From Ryuthela nishihirai (taxonomy: Eukaryota; Arthropoda; Arachnida; Araneae; Heptathelidae), in contig JAWZYU010000017.1 of NCBI GenBank assembly GCA_038380435.1, positions 25,481,283 through 25,545,282 of the forward strand: a stretch of 64,000 nt of DNA, given 5' to 3'. Each line of letters begins with the position of its first letter. Positions within the stretch are counted from its first letter, which is position 1. Positions 63,842 to 64,000 of this stretch are shown here, one piece after another. Below the pieces are notes generated by a model. That model was given only the letters and a program-made list of their open reading frames with translations. It was not told the origin of the DNA and made no database searches. A program made the position numbers and the translations under genes.

Positions 63842-64000
63842 GTTCACAGGATTATGTCAAATGCTCACAGTTCTTTGAAAAGTGAATTTACCGTGTGACA
63901 TAAGCTCACCGGACAAAAAATGAGTCATCTCCCGTGGTAAAAGGGTTACGTCCGTTCGACGGGAAGAGGGCGCACCAGTAATAAACGCGTCCTACAAATA
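63842..64000. other. Intergenic, right edge
   Basis: Nothing recognised. Confidence 0.4.

Overview
The window is nuclear DNA of an invertebrate animal, most likely an arthropod. It is dominated by transposable elements and holds very little host coding sequence. The evidence is eukaryotic throughout: tRNA-derived SINEs with pol III A/B boxes, non-LTR reverse transcriptases, a Ty3-type LTR element, hAT and Tc1-like miniature elements, minisatellites, and a few exons bounded by GT/AG splice sites. The species cannot be named from the sequence. Most longer open frames lie inside repeats, especially the antisense strand of the main SINE, and are not genes.

Layout. 1-4450 is the 5' part of a minus-strand Ty3-type retrotransposon with an open gag, a -1 slippery site and a pol that runs off the left edge without a stop. 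4470-5290 is an old LINE RT pseudogene split by a palindromic MITE. 5.3-13 kb is SINE-rich and includes a 192-codon retroelement-like frame (7166-7744) ending at a splice-donor-like site, plus an RFX X-box-like palindrome at 10871. 13-20 kb holds hAT fragments, two SINE families, a LINE tail and a solo LTR (17248-18049) inserted into a SINE. 20.4-22.7 kb is a CR1/L2-type LINE inserted into a SINE. 24.2-24.9 kb is a hAT MITE inserted into a SINE. 26.6-27 kb is a CpG-rich block with a CTCF-like motif. 27.2-27.7 kb is a composite palindromic MITE. 31.6-33.2 kb holds two long-TIR elements and a young SINE. 33.6-36.7 kb holds remnants of a Tc1-type transposase, a LINE tail and another MITE. 39.4-39.8 kb is a 31-bp minisatellite. 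41.0-41.9 kb is a transposon-derived pseudogene. 42.5-43.6 kb is a second solo LTR with a minisatellite formed across its edge. 44.9-45.5 kb is another minisatellite. 45.8-46.6 kb has two candidate host exons. 49.6-50.6 kb is a pyrimidine-rich tract. 54.7-55.6 kb is repeat-free and has two X-box palindromes and an ETS-type inverted repeat. 57.5-59.9 kb is a 2.1-kb minisatellite between the two ends of a palindromic MITE. 60390-60552 is a clear Shisa-domain exon. The right end is SINEs and one more MITE.

Three families account for most of the structure. SINE-A is about 389 bp, has a tRNA-Thr-like head and an AACCC tail, and occurs at about 42 sites, many with clean 10-14 bp target duplications. 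SINE-B is about 200 bp, with a tRNA-Ser-like head and a TTTATT tail. PAL1 is about 213 bp, a nearly perfect palindrome with TA target sites and ends CAGTCGCTCAAAAAAGTATC. A longer relative of PAL1 (called PAL2 here) travels joined to it in three places. Nested insertions give a relative order: SINE-A was already present when the LINE, the solo LTR and a hAT element landed in copies of it, and PAL1 landed in a LINE, in hAT copies and next to SINEs. The names SINE-A, SINE-B, PAL1 and PAL2 are working labels used here, not database names.
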